From assembly GCA_949825045.1 (NCBI GenBank), contig OX463813.1:29308001-29372000 (forward strand): a stretch of DNA of 64,000 bases. Direction: 5' to 3'. The notes beneath the pieces were generated by a model. That model saw nothing but the letters and a program-made list of their open reading frames with translations, was not told the DNA's origin and made no database searches. The position numbers were made by a program, and so were the translations under genes. This DNA is from Argyresthia goedartella (taxonomy: Eukaryota; Arthropoda; Insecta; Lepidoptera; Argyresthiidae). Of this stretch, positions 53,848 to 63,361 are shown piece by piece (within the stretch, counting starts at the first letter, position 1; each line of letters starts with the position of its first letter).

Positions 53848-54187
53848 TGTAAGGTAGGTTGTATATTGTATACGGGCCTATTTAGAGTGGGTGTCACTTT
53901 GACATTGTTACTTGTTTGTAATTTTAAAAAGAAAGAGGATTGGATGTGGAAGTCAATGTGACACACTTCACCGTAGGCTTCGGCCAGTGACTGAGCTAAA
54001 TTATAGTGAGGATTAGAATAATAACTATCGAGCCAGTTGTGGATCCCTTTTATACAAAGTGTAAACTATTCGTATAAATCAAATAAAAACAACCACAAAC
54101 GCAAACCAACGTCTTTATATTCATGGTTATCAATTAGGCAGGGTCGTCTAGTGCTAGGACCATTACATTAGCACCAAGAGCGCTACA
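53848..54187 (+). repeat. Gypsy 5' LTR
   Basis: 340 bp. It differs from the 3' LTR at five positions (for example GGGCCTATTTA/GGGCCTCTTTA and GCAGGGTCG/GCAGGGACG). Confidence 0.96.
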
Positions 54188-54848
54188 TTGGCGGAGGCGC
54201 CGAACGGGCCGGAGAAATAGGAAGACTGCTTCAGAAGGAAGGACGTCATAAGAATTGACGCAATAGAAGAGGATGGTGATCGTCGATCCAGACCTTGCTG
54301 AATCGAGGAAGGATCGAATGTGCATTGGGAAGTATATTTCTGTACTTAAGTTTTTTATTTAGGAATTACCTCGACCTGCCGAGCGAGTGAAGAATCAAAT
54401 AGAAAAATGTTGTGGGAAGATTGTTTTATAGCGGCGGACATTTTGTGAAAAATTTTATGAAATTATTTCATGATGGAGGAGTTGTCAACTTGTTTTTCGG
54501 GGAGTCCGCAGGAGTCCTTTGAAGATATTTAGAAGACTTCAGAGATGCTGCGTCGAGGCAGAAATTTATATCGTCGGAGGAATTAAAATCATTATTTCCT
54601 TCGTATTTAAAAGGTGGAGCCTTTGGAGCCCATAGCAATAGGGGGGGGGAGGACAGGCCGAATGTTTCGCCATCGGCAAGTGGTCAGGAACCACATATTA
54701 GACCTAGTACTAATAATTATAATTTGCATCCTAGGCAAGCGGATTTTGCAACACGTCGTCGCTAGAGCCCGTTAGCGGTGACCAGGCTGACCTATGGAAT
54801 GAGGGCCTCAGACGAGCTCAGCAGCGTAGCACAGAAGCGGAACGACCA
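54188..54848 (+). other. Gypsy leader and gag remnant
   Basis: About 660 bp between the 5' LTR and the protease, far too short for a full gag. It begins with the primer-binding-like TGGCGGAGGCGCCGAAC. An ATG-led fragment from about 54471 runs into stops. No zinc knuckle was seen, so gag has been largely deleted. Confidence 0.7.
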
Positions 54849-57101
54849 ATGGGGAAGATCGTCGCAATCGAGGCGGATCAGCAGGTCAGACCATTAGTTT
54901 TATTAAATGCATCTGGAGTAAATGTGGTAACACTTTTAGATACAGGCGCTACGGCTTCATGCATCAGCCCAGCCGTGGCAGGTCAAGTGGGTGCGAGATG
55001 TATGCAAGAAGAGAAGAGACGGGTTAAGGCGGTAAATGGAAGTTTGCTGCAAATTGTAGGAAAATGTGTTATAGATTTTAGTTTGGACAATTTTAGCTTT
55101 TCACAGGAATTTTTAGTAGTAACTGATTTGAATTGTAGCATTATTTTAGGGGTGGATTTTTTAATAAAGAACGGTATGAATATTGATTTTGTTAATTCGT
55201 GTATGTGTTTTTTCCAGGGAAAAATACCGTTTTTCAATAATTTCCATATGAAACAAAACACGACGCCGGTAAAACGAAATGTCATGTGCGTAGGGATTCT
55301 TTCAAAACAAAAGATAGGGTCGGGCTTTCTAGACGGTTCTAGAACGAAACAAGTGAACTTCGGGGAATCCACGGTTATCGAGGATCGTGACGTGATAAAT
55401 TCTATCGACTTTCAGGAGCTAAGAAAGGGCGATTACGTTTATTTCTCGGGGTTATCGGATTCGTGCGAATTTGCGTTTGGGGTAGAAGATAAACGGTTTA
55501 TCGTAAATGAGGATTTATGTGAGAATGATAAGCGGATATTATTGGCGTTGTTGGATAGGAATGCGGATAGATTTGCGTTTGCAACTGACCAGTTAGGTAG
55601 GTCGGAGATAGTGTCGGTCGATATTAAGACTTATGATGAAGAGCCGGTTCATTGTCACCCGTATCGCGTTTCGCCGGTGCAACGAGAAATTATTGAGGAG
55701 CAGGTCGCGGAGATGTTGAAACTAGGTGTTATTAGGGAATCCAATAGTTCTTATGCTGCGCCAGTTGTGTTAATTAAAAAGCCCGATAATGCATGGAGGT
55801 TTTGTATAGATTATCGGAAATTAAATAAGAAAATTTGTAGTGATAATTATCCTATTCCGCGGATAGAAGACATTGTCGATAGTTTGGCCGGGGCCAAGTA
55901 TTTTGCGGAGTTAGATCTCAATTCAGGTTTTTGGCAGACGGTTATTACGGAAGGTAGGCATAAAACGGCTTTCGTCACGACCACGGGTCTTTATGAATTT
56001 AATGTTGTTCCGTTCGGTTTGGCAACGAGTCAAGCGGTTTTCCAACGGATGATGGATAAAGTTTAAGCGGATTTAAGATTTAAAGGGGTTATGGTTTCAG
56101 GCAATATAATTGTGTATGGTAGAACGTTCGAGGAGTTTACCGATACGTTGCAGAAAGTTTTTGGGCGGTTTAGAGAAGCGAACTTGACCTTCAAGCCATC
56201 CAAATGTAAATTCGGTTTTTGCGAGATTGAGATGCTAGGTTATCGAATCTCGAATGAAGGAGTAAAACCTAGTGAGAAAAAGCTGAAGGCTATGCAACAG
56301 GTTCCAACTCCCACATCTACGAAGGATGTGAAACAATTATTAGGTTTATTTTCTTATTATAGAAAATTTGTATCGAATTTTGCGAGAATATCGTTACCTC
56401 TCACTAAATTATTGAAAAAGGGGGTAAAGTTTCAATGGAATGAAGAATTGCAGAATTCGTTCGAGTATATTAAGAAGGTTATGTGTAGTGCGCCAATACT
56501 TTCCTATTATTCGGGGGTTAAGTCGGTTACTACGAGAGTTTATGTGGATGCGTCTAACGAGGCGTTGGGTGCAGTATTGATGCAGGGCGTTGAAAAAATG
56601 AGTCCGGTTGCCTATGCGTCTAGGAAGTTAACGGATGCGGAGAAAAAATATAGTACGACGGAGAAAGAGTGTCTGGGGTTAGTATGGGCGTTAAGGCACT
56701 ATAGGCATTATCTTTGGGGATCGTGTTTTCAGGTTGTTACAGACCATAGCGCGTTATGTTGGTTACAGTCGAAAAAAGATATGTCTGGTAGGTTAGCGCG
56801 ATGGGCGTTAGCGATACAAGAATGGGATTTCGAGATAGTTCATTGCTCGAGGAAAAGCAATGTAGTGGCAGATTTTTTGAGTAGGAATCCGCTAATGGAA
56901 GAAGGGAAACGAGAAACAGAAGGACCTCAGTCTTCTTCTCGTTCTGAACCTGATGATGATGGTTTGGAAGTTTTTAGTATTAATGTAGAGTCGTTACAGG
57001 CGGTTCAAGAGGACGATTCATTTTGTAGTAGATGGTTAATGCGGTTGAGCGAACGTCCGGAAGCGTGGCGTAGCGGTTTTTGTTTGAGAAATAATTTATT
57101 A
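54849..57101 (+). pseudogene. Gypsy protease-RT-RNase H
   Basis: One frame with a single TAA at 56064-56066. Protease: LLDTGATASCISP (~residue 29) and ILGVDFLIKNG. RT: GVIRESNSSYAAPVVLIKKPD, FCIDYRKLNK, DNYPIPRIEDIVDSLAGAKYF, ELDLNSGFWQ and VPFGLATSQAVFQRMM. After the stop, the position of the catalytic Y-x-D-D box (56094-56105) reads V-S-G-N, so both aspartates are gone. The thumb (KPSKCKFGFCEIEMLGY) and RNase H (VYVDASNEALGAVL, RHYRHYLWG, VVTDHSALCWL, VVADFLSRNP) follow and are well kept. The ATG at 54849 is only the first Met in a frame that would normally follow gag. This copy cannot reverse-transcribe itself. Confidence 0.94.
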
Positions 57102-58401
57102 CACAGTCAGGTCATAAGTTCTGTCACACAATAAAAACTTTTGAATTTAGAACGCTGGCCACAAAAAAGTTTATTGAATTCGAATTTCGAATTTTTCATG
57201 AAAATAAAAATGTGTACTTTTTAGAATTTTCCTCATTTTTAAATATGGAGTGGACACACCGTGTCGCAGTTATTGCGTTGCATCGTTGCGGTTACGCGCC
57301 AATTCAGATTTTCGACTTACTGAAAAATTTGAATATAACCAAAAGATTCGTTTATCGTACCATAAAACGATACAATGAAGACTCTAGTGTAGATGACAGG
57401 TCAAGAAGTGGTCGCCCTCGCTTTGTTAGGACTCCAGCAGTGATAAAAGCTGTGAAGGCGCGAATTCAAAGAAATCCCATACGTAAGCAGAAACTGTTGG
57501 CCCTTCAGATGGGGTTAAGCAGGACCACGGTGAAAAGGGTGTTAAATGAAGACTTAGGGCTTAGGGCATATCGAAGAAAAACAGGACATCATTTGGACGC
57601 TCGTTTAATGGTCCTGAGACTGAAGAGATGCCGCGCTTTTTTGAAGCGGTACGCGGCAAAAAAGCATCGGGAAATTCTTTTTTCGGATGAAAAAAATTTC
57701 ACCGTGGAAGAGAGCTACAACAAACAAAATGATAAGGTGTACGCACACAGCAGTGAAGAAGCGAGCAACCGTATTCCGCGTGTCCAACGAGGTCATTTTC
57801 CATCCTCGCTCATGGTTTGGTTGGGAGTCTCTTATTGGGGCTTAACTGAGGTACATTTTTGTGAGAAAGGCGTAAAAACGAATGCAGTTGTGTATCAAAA
57901 TACAGTCCTCAAGAACCTTGTGGAACCTGTTTCTCATACCATGTTTAATAACAGGCACTGGGTATTCCAACAAGATTCTGCGCCAGCTCATAGAGCGAAA
58001 AGCACACAAGACTGGCTGGCGGCGCGTGAAATCGACTTCATCCGGCACGAAGACTGGCCCTCCTCCTGTCCAGATTTGAGTCCGTTAGATTACAAGATAT
58101 GGCAACACTTGGAGGAAAAGGCCTGCTCAAAGCCTCATCCTGATTTGGAGTCACTCAAGGCATCCTTAATTAAGGCAGCCGCCAAAATTGACATGGACCT
58201 CGTTCGTGCTGCGATAGACGACTGGCCGCGCAGAATAAAGGCCTGTATTCAAAATCGCGGGGGTCATTTTGAATAAACTTTATTACCATAAGAATCTATG
58301 TTTTATTAAGTTACTTTTGCTTTATAAATGTTTACATAAATAATAAACATGTCTAAATTATTTCATATTGCACATGTGACAGAACTTATGACCTGACTAT
58401 G
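57102..58401 (+). mobile_element. maT-type (DD37D) Tc1/mariner transposon, structurally complete
   Basis: 1300 bp with ~27-bp terminal inverted repeats (CACAGTCAGGTCATAAGTTC and CTGTCACA at the left; the right end matches after reverse complement, with one mismatch CATAG). It is flanked by TA (57100-57101 and 58402-58403), the Tc1/mariner target duplication. It contains one uninterrupted transposase. Its insertion splits the Gypsy pol reading frame just after RNase H. Confidence 0.93.
57245..58276 (+). CDS. maT-type mariner transposase
   Basis: 343 residues from ATG 57245; upstream the frame is open to a GTG at 57212, but the ATG gives the usual family length. The N-terminal paired-like helix-turn-helix region includes VAVIALHRCGYAPIQIFDLL, FVYRTIKRYNE and a GRPRF AT-hook-like motif, with a second HTH around LLALQMGLSRTTVKRVLNE. 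Catalytic domain: first Asp in ILFSDEKNF, second Asp in WVFQQDSAPAH, third Asp in DLSPLDYKIW, with 37 residues between the last two, i.e. DD37D. The protein would cut the element at its inverted repeats and paste it at TA. No stops or frameshifts, and all catalytic residues are present, so it may be functional or only recently silent. Confidence 0.95.
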   Translation: MEWTHRVAVIALHRCGYAPIQIFDLLKNLNITKRFVYRTIKRYNEDSSVDDRSRSGRPRFVRTPAVIKAVKARIQRNPIRKQKLLALQMGLSRTTVKRVLNEDLGLRAYRRKTGHHLDARLMVLRLKRCRAFLKRYAAKKHREILFSDEKNFTVEESYNKQNDKVYAHSSEEASNRIPRVQRGHFPSSLMVWLGVSYWGLTEVHFCEKGVKTNAVVYQNTVLKNLVEPVSHTMFNNRHWVFQQDSAPAHRAKSTQDWLAAREIDFIRHEDWPSSCPDLSPLDYKIWQHLEEKACSKPHPDLESLKASLIKAAAKIDMDLVRAAIDDWPRRIKACIQNRGGHFE

Positions 58402-58403
58402 TA

Positions 58404-58907
58404 TATAAAAGCGTACGTGGAGATGGAGAAATTAGGGAGGTATTAGTATTGCCTAGGTCTTTGTTTCAAAATGTATTGGACGAATTACATGATGAGGCGT
58501 GGACAGGAGGTCATTTGGGTCTCGCAAAGACGTTGAAGAGGGGTCGAAATATTTCATGCCGAAAGCCGATAAGGAGATAGTGCGTTATATAGCTTCGTGC
58601 GTGCCGTGTCAAGAAAGGAAGTTAGGTAGGTAATATTTTTAAAATTATAAGACGGACCTGCGGATGAAATAAATTTTTTCAATAGTCCGGGAGGCCACTC
58701 GGTTATTTTACGAGTTACTCGAGCGCGTCATTTAATGCATACGTATAGGTAACGGGAAGATGAATTAAGTTGGCAGGTCTGTATCAAGGACCATTCAAGG
58801 TCATTGAGATCGTTGGGAGGTCTAATGTGCTGATTCGTCGTCTGAACTCATGGTCACGGGGCGTAATTGTTAACTCAAATCGGTTAAAACGCTTTGTGCT
58901 GCGTTGA
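58404..58907 (+). pseudogene. Gypsy integrase remnants
   Basis: After the maT element the translation resumes with LPRSLFQNVLDELHDEA, GGHLGLAKTLKRG and, after a frameshift near 58540, CVPCQERK. This is the integrase H-H-C-C zinc-binding domain. The catalytic core is absent: about 100 bp later the sequence is already in the C-terminal part (LAGLYQGPFKVIEIVGRSNVLIRRLN, NSNRLKRF), ending at 58907. At least two frame breaks and a large internal deletion make it non-functional. Confidence 0.85.
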
Positions 58908-60325
58908 GGGGTTCGTCTGATATTAAATATTTATACATTAGGACATTAAATAATTATAGGATTAGGATTGGAACATTAGGATATTAAATAATTATACATG
59001 ATAATATAATTTTATCCCGGTTGATGGTTTGTGGTTTGTGTATGCGGTATTGTTATGAATTGTGTATTAACCGGTGTTTCTTTTCATGTTGTTGCTGAAC
59101 TATGATGTCTGATGAGGGCTGTACACCAAAGACCCAAGAAATATCTGTAACATACTAGATTTCCGTGGTAGATTACCTTTATATGAGAAACTTATATAAA
59201 CGACAGTTCGAATAATTGTTTGAACCGATCGCCTGGTTTTATCTTTGAGAGCAGTATGACGAGGCAATAGCTATTCGTCATAGGGTTCTGTTTTGGTTCC
59301 CGCGTTCTTAAAGTATATGTAGAGTTGGGATGATTTGGTAAGGGGAGAGTAAGGGTTGTATAACTAAGTTGGTAACGAAGGTTTCTCAATGAAAGTAATT
59401 TCTGATGTGGGATAACTCGGGTATTCGATTCACATTCAAGATTCTTTGTAGTGTCTTTACTTGGGTAATTGGTTGCAACTCACGGCGATTAACTTAAACT
59501 GTTAATAGTAAAAGATAGTTTACTGAATTCCAATGGATTAGTTGAGGTTTATGTACGTAGTACGTATCAGTTTTAAAGCTAGTTGATTTCATCGTATTAT
59601 TGGAACGAATTTTAATGAACTCATTCTTAGGCTGTGGCTTAGTAATACGGTTCTATAGATTAATCCTGTTAATATGGTTGACGTTTCCTATATTTGAAAA
59701 TGATAATTTTTTCTTTGATCTTTGCCTGCGTTAATTTTTGAAATATTTCCATTCGGTGGAAAGAGTTTACGATGTTTTCACAATTGTTATATGCAAAGAT
59801 CGAGTTGTTAATTTTAGGAACGGAGGTATTATGGTTGTCTGATAAGTTTTTCGCTAGTTTTTACTGTCAGAAAGTTTGTCGAATGATAACTATTCGAGAA
59901 GCTAAATCTTAGCTAGATTCAGCTGTTTGCCTTCGTATTGTAATTGAGAGTTTTCTAGCGTTAGGCCGGTTAGTGTTAAGCCGCGAATAATTGTATGAAT
60001 AATTTAAGTTTTTAAGGTGCATAGCCTAGACCTTAAGTGTAGTTTGGTTTTGTTATTTAATTTTTAATTTAGTACGTTAAATGGGATGGTTGGACAGATA
60101 AGGATTAGGGTACTTGATGTTATTTAAATTTATGCTTGCGGCATATTTACTGTCTTCTAGATTTCATGCATAGCAAACTAACTTAAAGTTAACATTTAAT
60201 ATTTTTTAGATTTTAGACTTTGAGATAGGGTTGTCATTTTAGATTTTAGACTTTGAGTTAGGGTTGCCACTTTGAAAAAAAAAATTCCCGTTGGAATTTT
60301 TTTTTTGAAGGGAGGGAGGAATGAT
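58908..60325 (+). other. Gypsy 3' non-coding region with polypurine tract
   Basis: 1.4 kb without a coding signature; no env motifs were found. A ~33-bp unit (ATTTTAGACTTTGAG... AGGGTTG) is present twice at about 60208-60272. The region ends with the purine tract GAAGGGAGGGAGGAATGAT at 60307-60325, directly before the 3' LTR. Confidence 0.75.
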
Positions 60326-60665
60326 TGTAAGGTTGGTTGTATATTGTATACGGGCCTCTTTAGAGTGGGTGTCACTTTGACATTGTTACTTGTTTGTAAT
60401 TTTAAAAAGAAAGAGGATTGGATGTGGAAGTCAATGTGACACACTTCACCGTAGGCTTCGGCCAGTGACTGAGCTAAATTATAGTGAGGATTAGAATAAT
60501 AACTATCGAGCCAGTTGTGGATCCCTTTTATACAAAGTGTAAACTATTCGTATAAATCAAATAAAAACAACCACAAACGCAAACCAACGTCTTTATATTC
60601 ATGGTTATCAATTAGGCAGGGACGTCTAGTGCTAGGAGCATTACATTAGCACCAAGAGCACTACA
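60326..60665 (+). repeat. Gypsy 3' LTR
   Basis: 340 bp, begins TGTAAGGTTGG and ends GAGCACTACA, followed by GTAC. Confidence 0.96.
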
Positions 60666-60712
60666 GTACTGTATACGCTCAACCACAACATTTTCCAATG
60701 AAATTGATCAAA

Positions 60713-60870
60713 ATCAAAATTTATTTATCATTGTAATATTTACATATACTTAGCAAACGTAATTTTTTGCCCCTTTTCTACATTGTACCACTGTGGGAGA
60801 AGAGGGCGAAGAAACTCCCACAGATTGGTTTTAGATATATTTTTAAATTGATTGTGTTTAACAAATACAA
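60713..60870 (-). mobile_element. LINE-A 3'-end fragment
   Basis: ATATTTACATATACTTAGCA, TTTTTTGCCCCTTTTCTACA and CCACTGTGGGAGAAGAGG are the reverse complement of the LINE-A 3' UTR. The copy is 5'-truncated. Confidence 0.85.
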
Positions 60871-60903
60871 TTATTACGATATAAAAAATTAAATACTCGT
60901 TAA

Positions 60904-61030
60904 TGTCCCCACCGAGGGACACAGGCTTTTACCCGGATACGAGTAAGATTAGGCCATACTCCACCACGCTCTGACTCAGTGCGGGTTGGTGGAGGGGTTT
61001 TATGACGTAGCGATAGTAGCCGGGACCTAC
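60904..61030 (-). repeat. Dispersed repeat, family P, copy 3
   Basis: CCCGGATACGAGTAAGATT, GCCATACTCCACCACGCT and ACTCAGTGCGGGTTGG are the reverse complement of blocks at 20390-20545 and 28005-28135. Confidence 0.75.
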
Positions 61031-61139
61031 AGCTTAATGTGTAATCCTATAATGTACTACATGTAAATGTATGTAAATACAAATTAATTATCTCATTTCG
61101 AAAAGCAAGCGTGAAACCCGTTAGACCACGGCGCTCGGA

Positions 61140-61395
61140 GCACGGAGCACAATATTAATTATTGTAAATAATAAGCAGGAATAAATAATTACAATATTAG
61201 TTTATGTGACTGATACATAATGGAGGGCATTAAAACTCGAGATTGATTGTAATGTGGGAGTTTCAACGCCCTCTTTCTCCCAAAGTGGTCCAATGTAGAG
61301 AAGAGGCAAAAAATGACGTTGGCTAAGTATATGTAAATATCTACAGTAATAAAGTACTTTGACTTTAACATTGACTTTGACTTTGATGTAGTACC
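61140..61395 (+). mobile_element. LINE-A 3'-end fragment
   Basis: AATGTGGGAGTTTCAACGCC, GTGGTCCAATGTAGAGAAGA, AATGACGTTGGCTAAGTATA, then CTACAGTAATAAAGTACTTT and degenerate TTTGAC repeats. With 60713-60870 it forms an opposed pair around a family P repeat. Confidence 0.85.
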
Positions 61396-62924
61396 AACTT
61401 CACAGACCAACTAGGGGCGGCACGCAGTCGGGCGTCGGCGTTAGAAATTTGAATATCATAATTTGTCGAAATTGTATATATTATGGTCATAATGTATCAG
61501 TATTCAGATAAGAAATGAGTTTTACCAAGTTAGTATTATGCTGATCTTAACGTGCGGTTTTTGGACGCAGTTTAGTTAAGAGGGTTTATGATACGTGAGT
61601 AGATAAAAATATTAACAGCAAGTTCTGTATTGATCACGTGACTTTTCACGGCAAATGTCAAATCGCATATTTTCTGGCGTCGAGCGTATACAACTGTGTT
61701 AAGAAACTTTGTCTAGGTGGGCAGGAATGTTAGTGCTACTCGTGGACACCATTTCTAGTCTATATAATTAGTTAGCTGAACGTAGTTTCAAGGCTTAGGT
61801 ACTTGTCATGTACTTGTTGTAATATAAGACAAATTATAATATGCGTCAGGTGCAATTTATCTTTGAAACAAATTATAATTCAGTTAATTCCGGAGTCGGG
61901 TAACTTACCTCCGGACGGGAAAAAGTTTGGGCAGGGTTGCCATCCTCTGCAAAAAGACGAGTCCTCGGACAGTTTCTATTCTTTTTTAATGTCAAATTAA
62001 CGAAACTCTTATCACCTCTGCGATAAATACACTAACCAGAAATACATACAATGACAATTTTATGCCTTAGTTACCTGGATGTGTAAAATCTCTTTTTATA
62101 GGCTCGCTTTTGAACATTTTTAGTTGCTTATACGTTATATTTTTATATCTTCTATGTTTCTTGTATGTTATATATTTACATTATTGATATATTTTTTCAA
62201 CATGAGTGGGAGGGGTTTGATTGATCTCTTTTTGATCCTTCGAGCCGTTTTCGGGAAATCACGCATGGGTGGTCACCCCAAACTGTAAGTAATTATTGGA
62301 GAGATTTCTGGATGATATTTTTTGAACAGAGCTAAAAATTCACGGAAATAAGTTTAAAAAGGAAGAGTCGGCCTGGATGGCTCAATTTTGTAAAAACTCT
62401 TATTTTTAGGTTCGTATAGTCCGCGCAAAGAAAGTTTGTATAGTAAAACAAGCTCAGAACTCTCTGTGCGCGAGGACTCGCGCTTGACCGTTATTTCGCA
62501 TCACGCTTGACGCCTACCATGCGGTTTCTGCAAAAATACTGCAGTTCTTTAAATAATAAATTATTACTTTTTCCGTACAACGCTGAAAGATTTTGTAGTC
62601 GTTCAATATAGGTAATAATATACGAGAATATAAACCAAAACGAATGGCGTGCATGTTTTTATCTTCACGCCCGTTATTTATGGGCTAGCAGTGTGTATTT
62701 CAATTCGGTAACTGATCACATTGAACCCCGACTTATTGGGGATTTGTTTTTTGGCAGTGAAATACAAAGATAAATGATTTCAATTTACAGATATAGATAG
62801 CACTTACATCAACATACTTGTAATTTGTTTTTACGCGACTGCGACTGTGGGATGTACTTAAACTTGGTGCCTCTGAAAAAGGGCAGGGGCGAAATTTCAT
62901 AAGGTTATCTGTCATATCACTTGT
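61396..62924. other. No recognisable gene
   Basis: AT-rich mixed sequence. Frames of 60-65 codons (61803-62000, 62733-62915) have no recognised domain. Confidence 0.4.
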
Positions 62925-62953
62925 AAGATTTTATGAACTGTTCATAAAATCTT
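62925..62953. repeat. Perfect 13-bp-stem palindrome
   Basis: AAGATTTTATGAA, CTG, TTCATAAAATCTT. It lies just upstream of the hAT transposase remnant. Confidence 0.85.
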
Positions 62954-62969
62954 ATTTTATTTTTAAAAG

Positions 62970-63235
62970 AGCTTTGTTGAAGAATGACACTATACTTCAA
63001 AAATACTTTCGAGCTGCAAAAGGGAAATAACTCTCTTTGCTGCTCGACTGTAAAACAAGATGGAATAGCTTGTATACAATGCTGGAGCGGTTTTCTCTTT
63101 TGAAAGTCAGCATTTAACAGGCACTTCGTAAACTAAATAATACGGTTCTATTGGAGGAATCTGATTTCAGCGTTATCACTGAAATCATTGATGTTCTGGC
63201 TCCACGTTCAAAATCTGTCAAATTCCTCAGATAAA
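62970..63235 (+). pseudogene. hAT transposase, internal fragment with stops
   Basis: Plus-strand frame with LLKNDTILQKYFRAAKGK, a TAA at 63028-63030, LSLLLDCKTRWNSLYTMLERF, a TAA at 63115-63117, and SDFSVITEIIDVLAP. The D-x-KTRWNS...M.ERF block is the catalytic-domain signature around the second conserved Asp of hAT transposases. The frame ends with TAA near 63231. The expected continuation (a V.AL.R.DANL block) appears only at about 63400, so ~170 bp of unrelated or intron-like sequence intervenes. Non-functional as it stands. Confidence 0.75.
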
Positions 63236-63361
63236 CAGGCAGATAAACGATTGAACAATCGGCACTGTATATATATTTTTTATATACAATTTAAATAATC
63301 TCACAAATGTTTCCTTATTCCTTTATAGAACAAGAGCTCTCACGTGGCTAAAACTTAAATA

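Larger units (their letters stand above)
53848..60665 (+). mobile_element. Ty3/Gypsy LTR retrotransposon, gutted, with nested maT element
   Basis: Two 340-bp LTRs (TGTAAGGT...GCTACA-type ends, five differences), flanked by GTAC (53844-53847 and 60666-60669). The primer-binding region starts TGGCGGAGGCGCCGAAC at 54189 and the polypurine tract GAAGGGAGGGAGGAATGAT ends at 60325. The interior order is protease, RT, RNase H, then integrase remnants, which is the Gypsy order. Most of gag and the integrase core are missing, and the RT active site is lost. A 1300-bp DNA transposon sits at 57102-58401. No chromodomain or env was recognised. Confidence 0.95.

Noticed and set aside
61080..61150. Possible tRNA-like remnant (GTGAAACCCGTTAGACCACGG)
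   Set aside because: Only a loose anticodon-arm-like resemblance; no B box at the proper distance.
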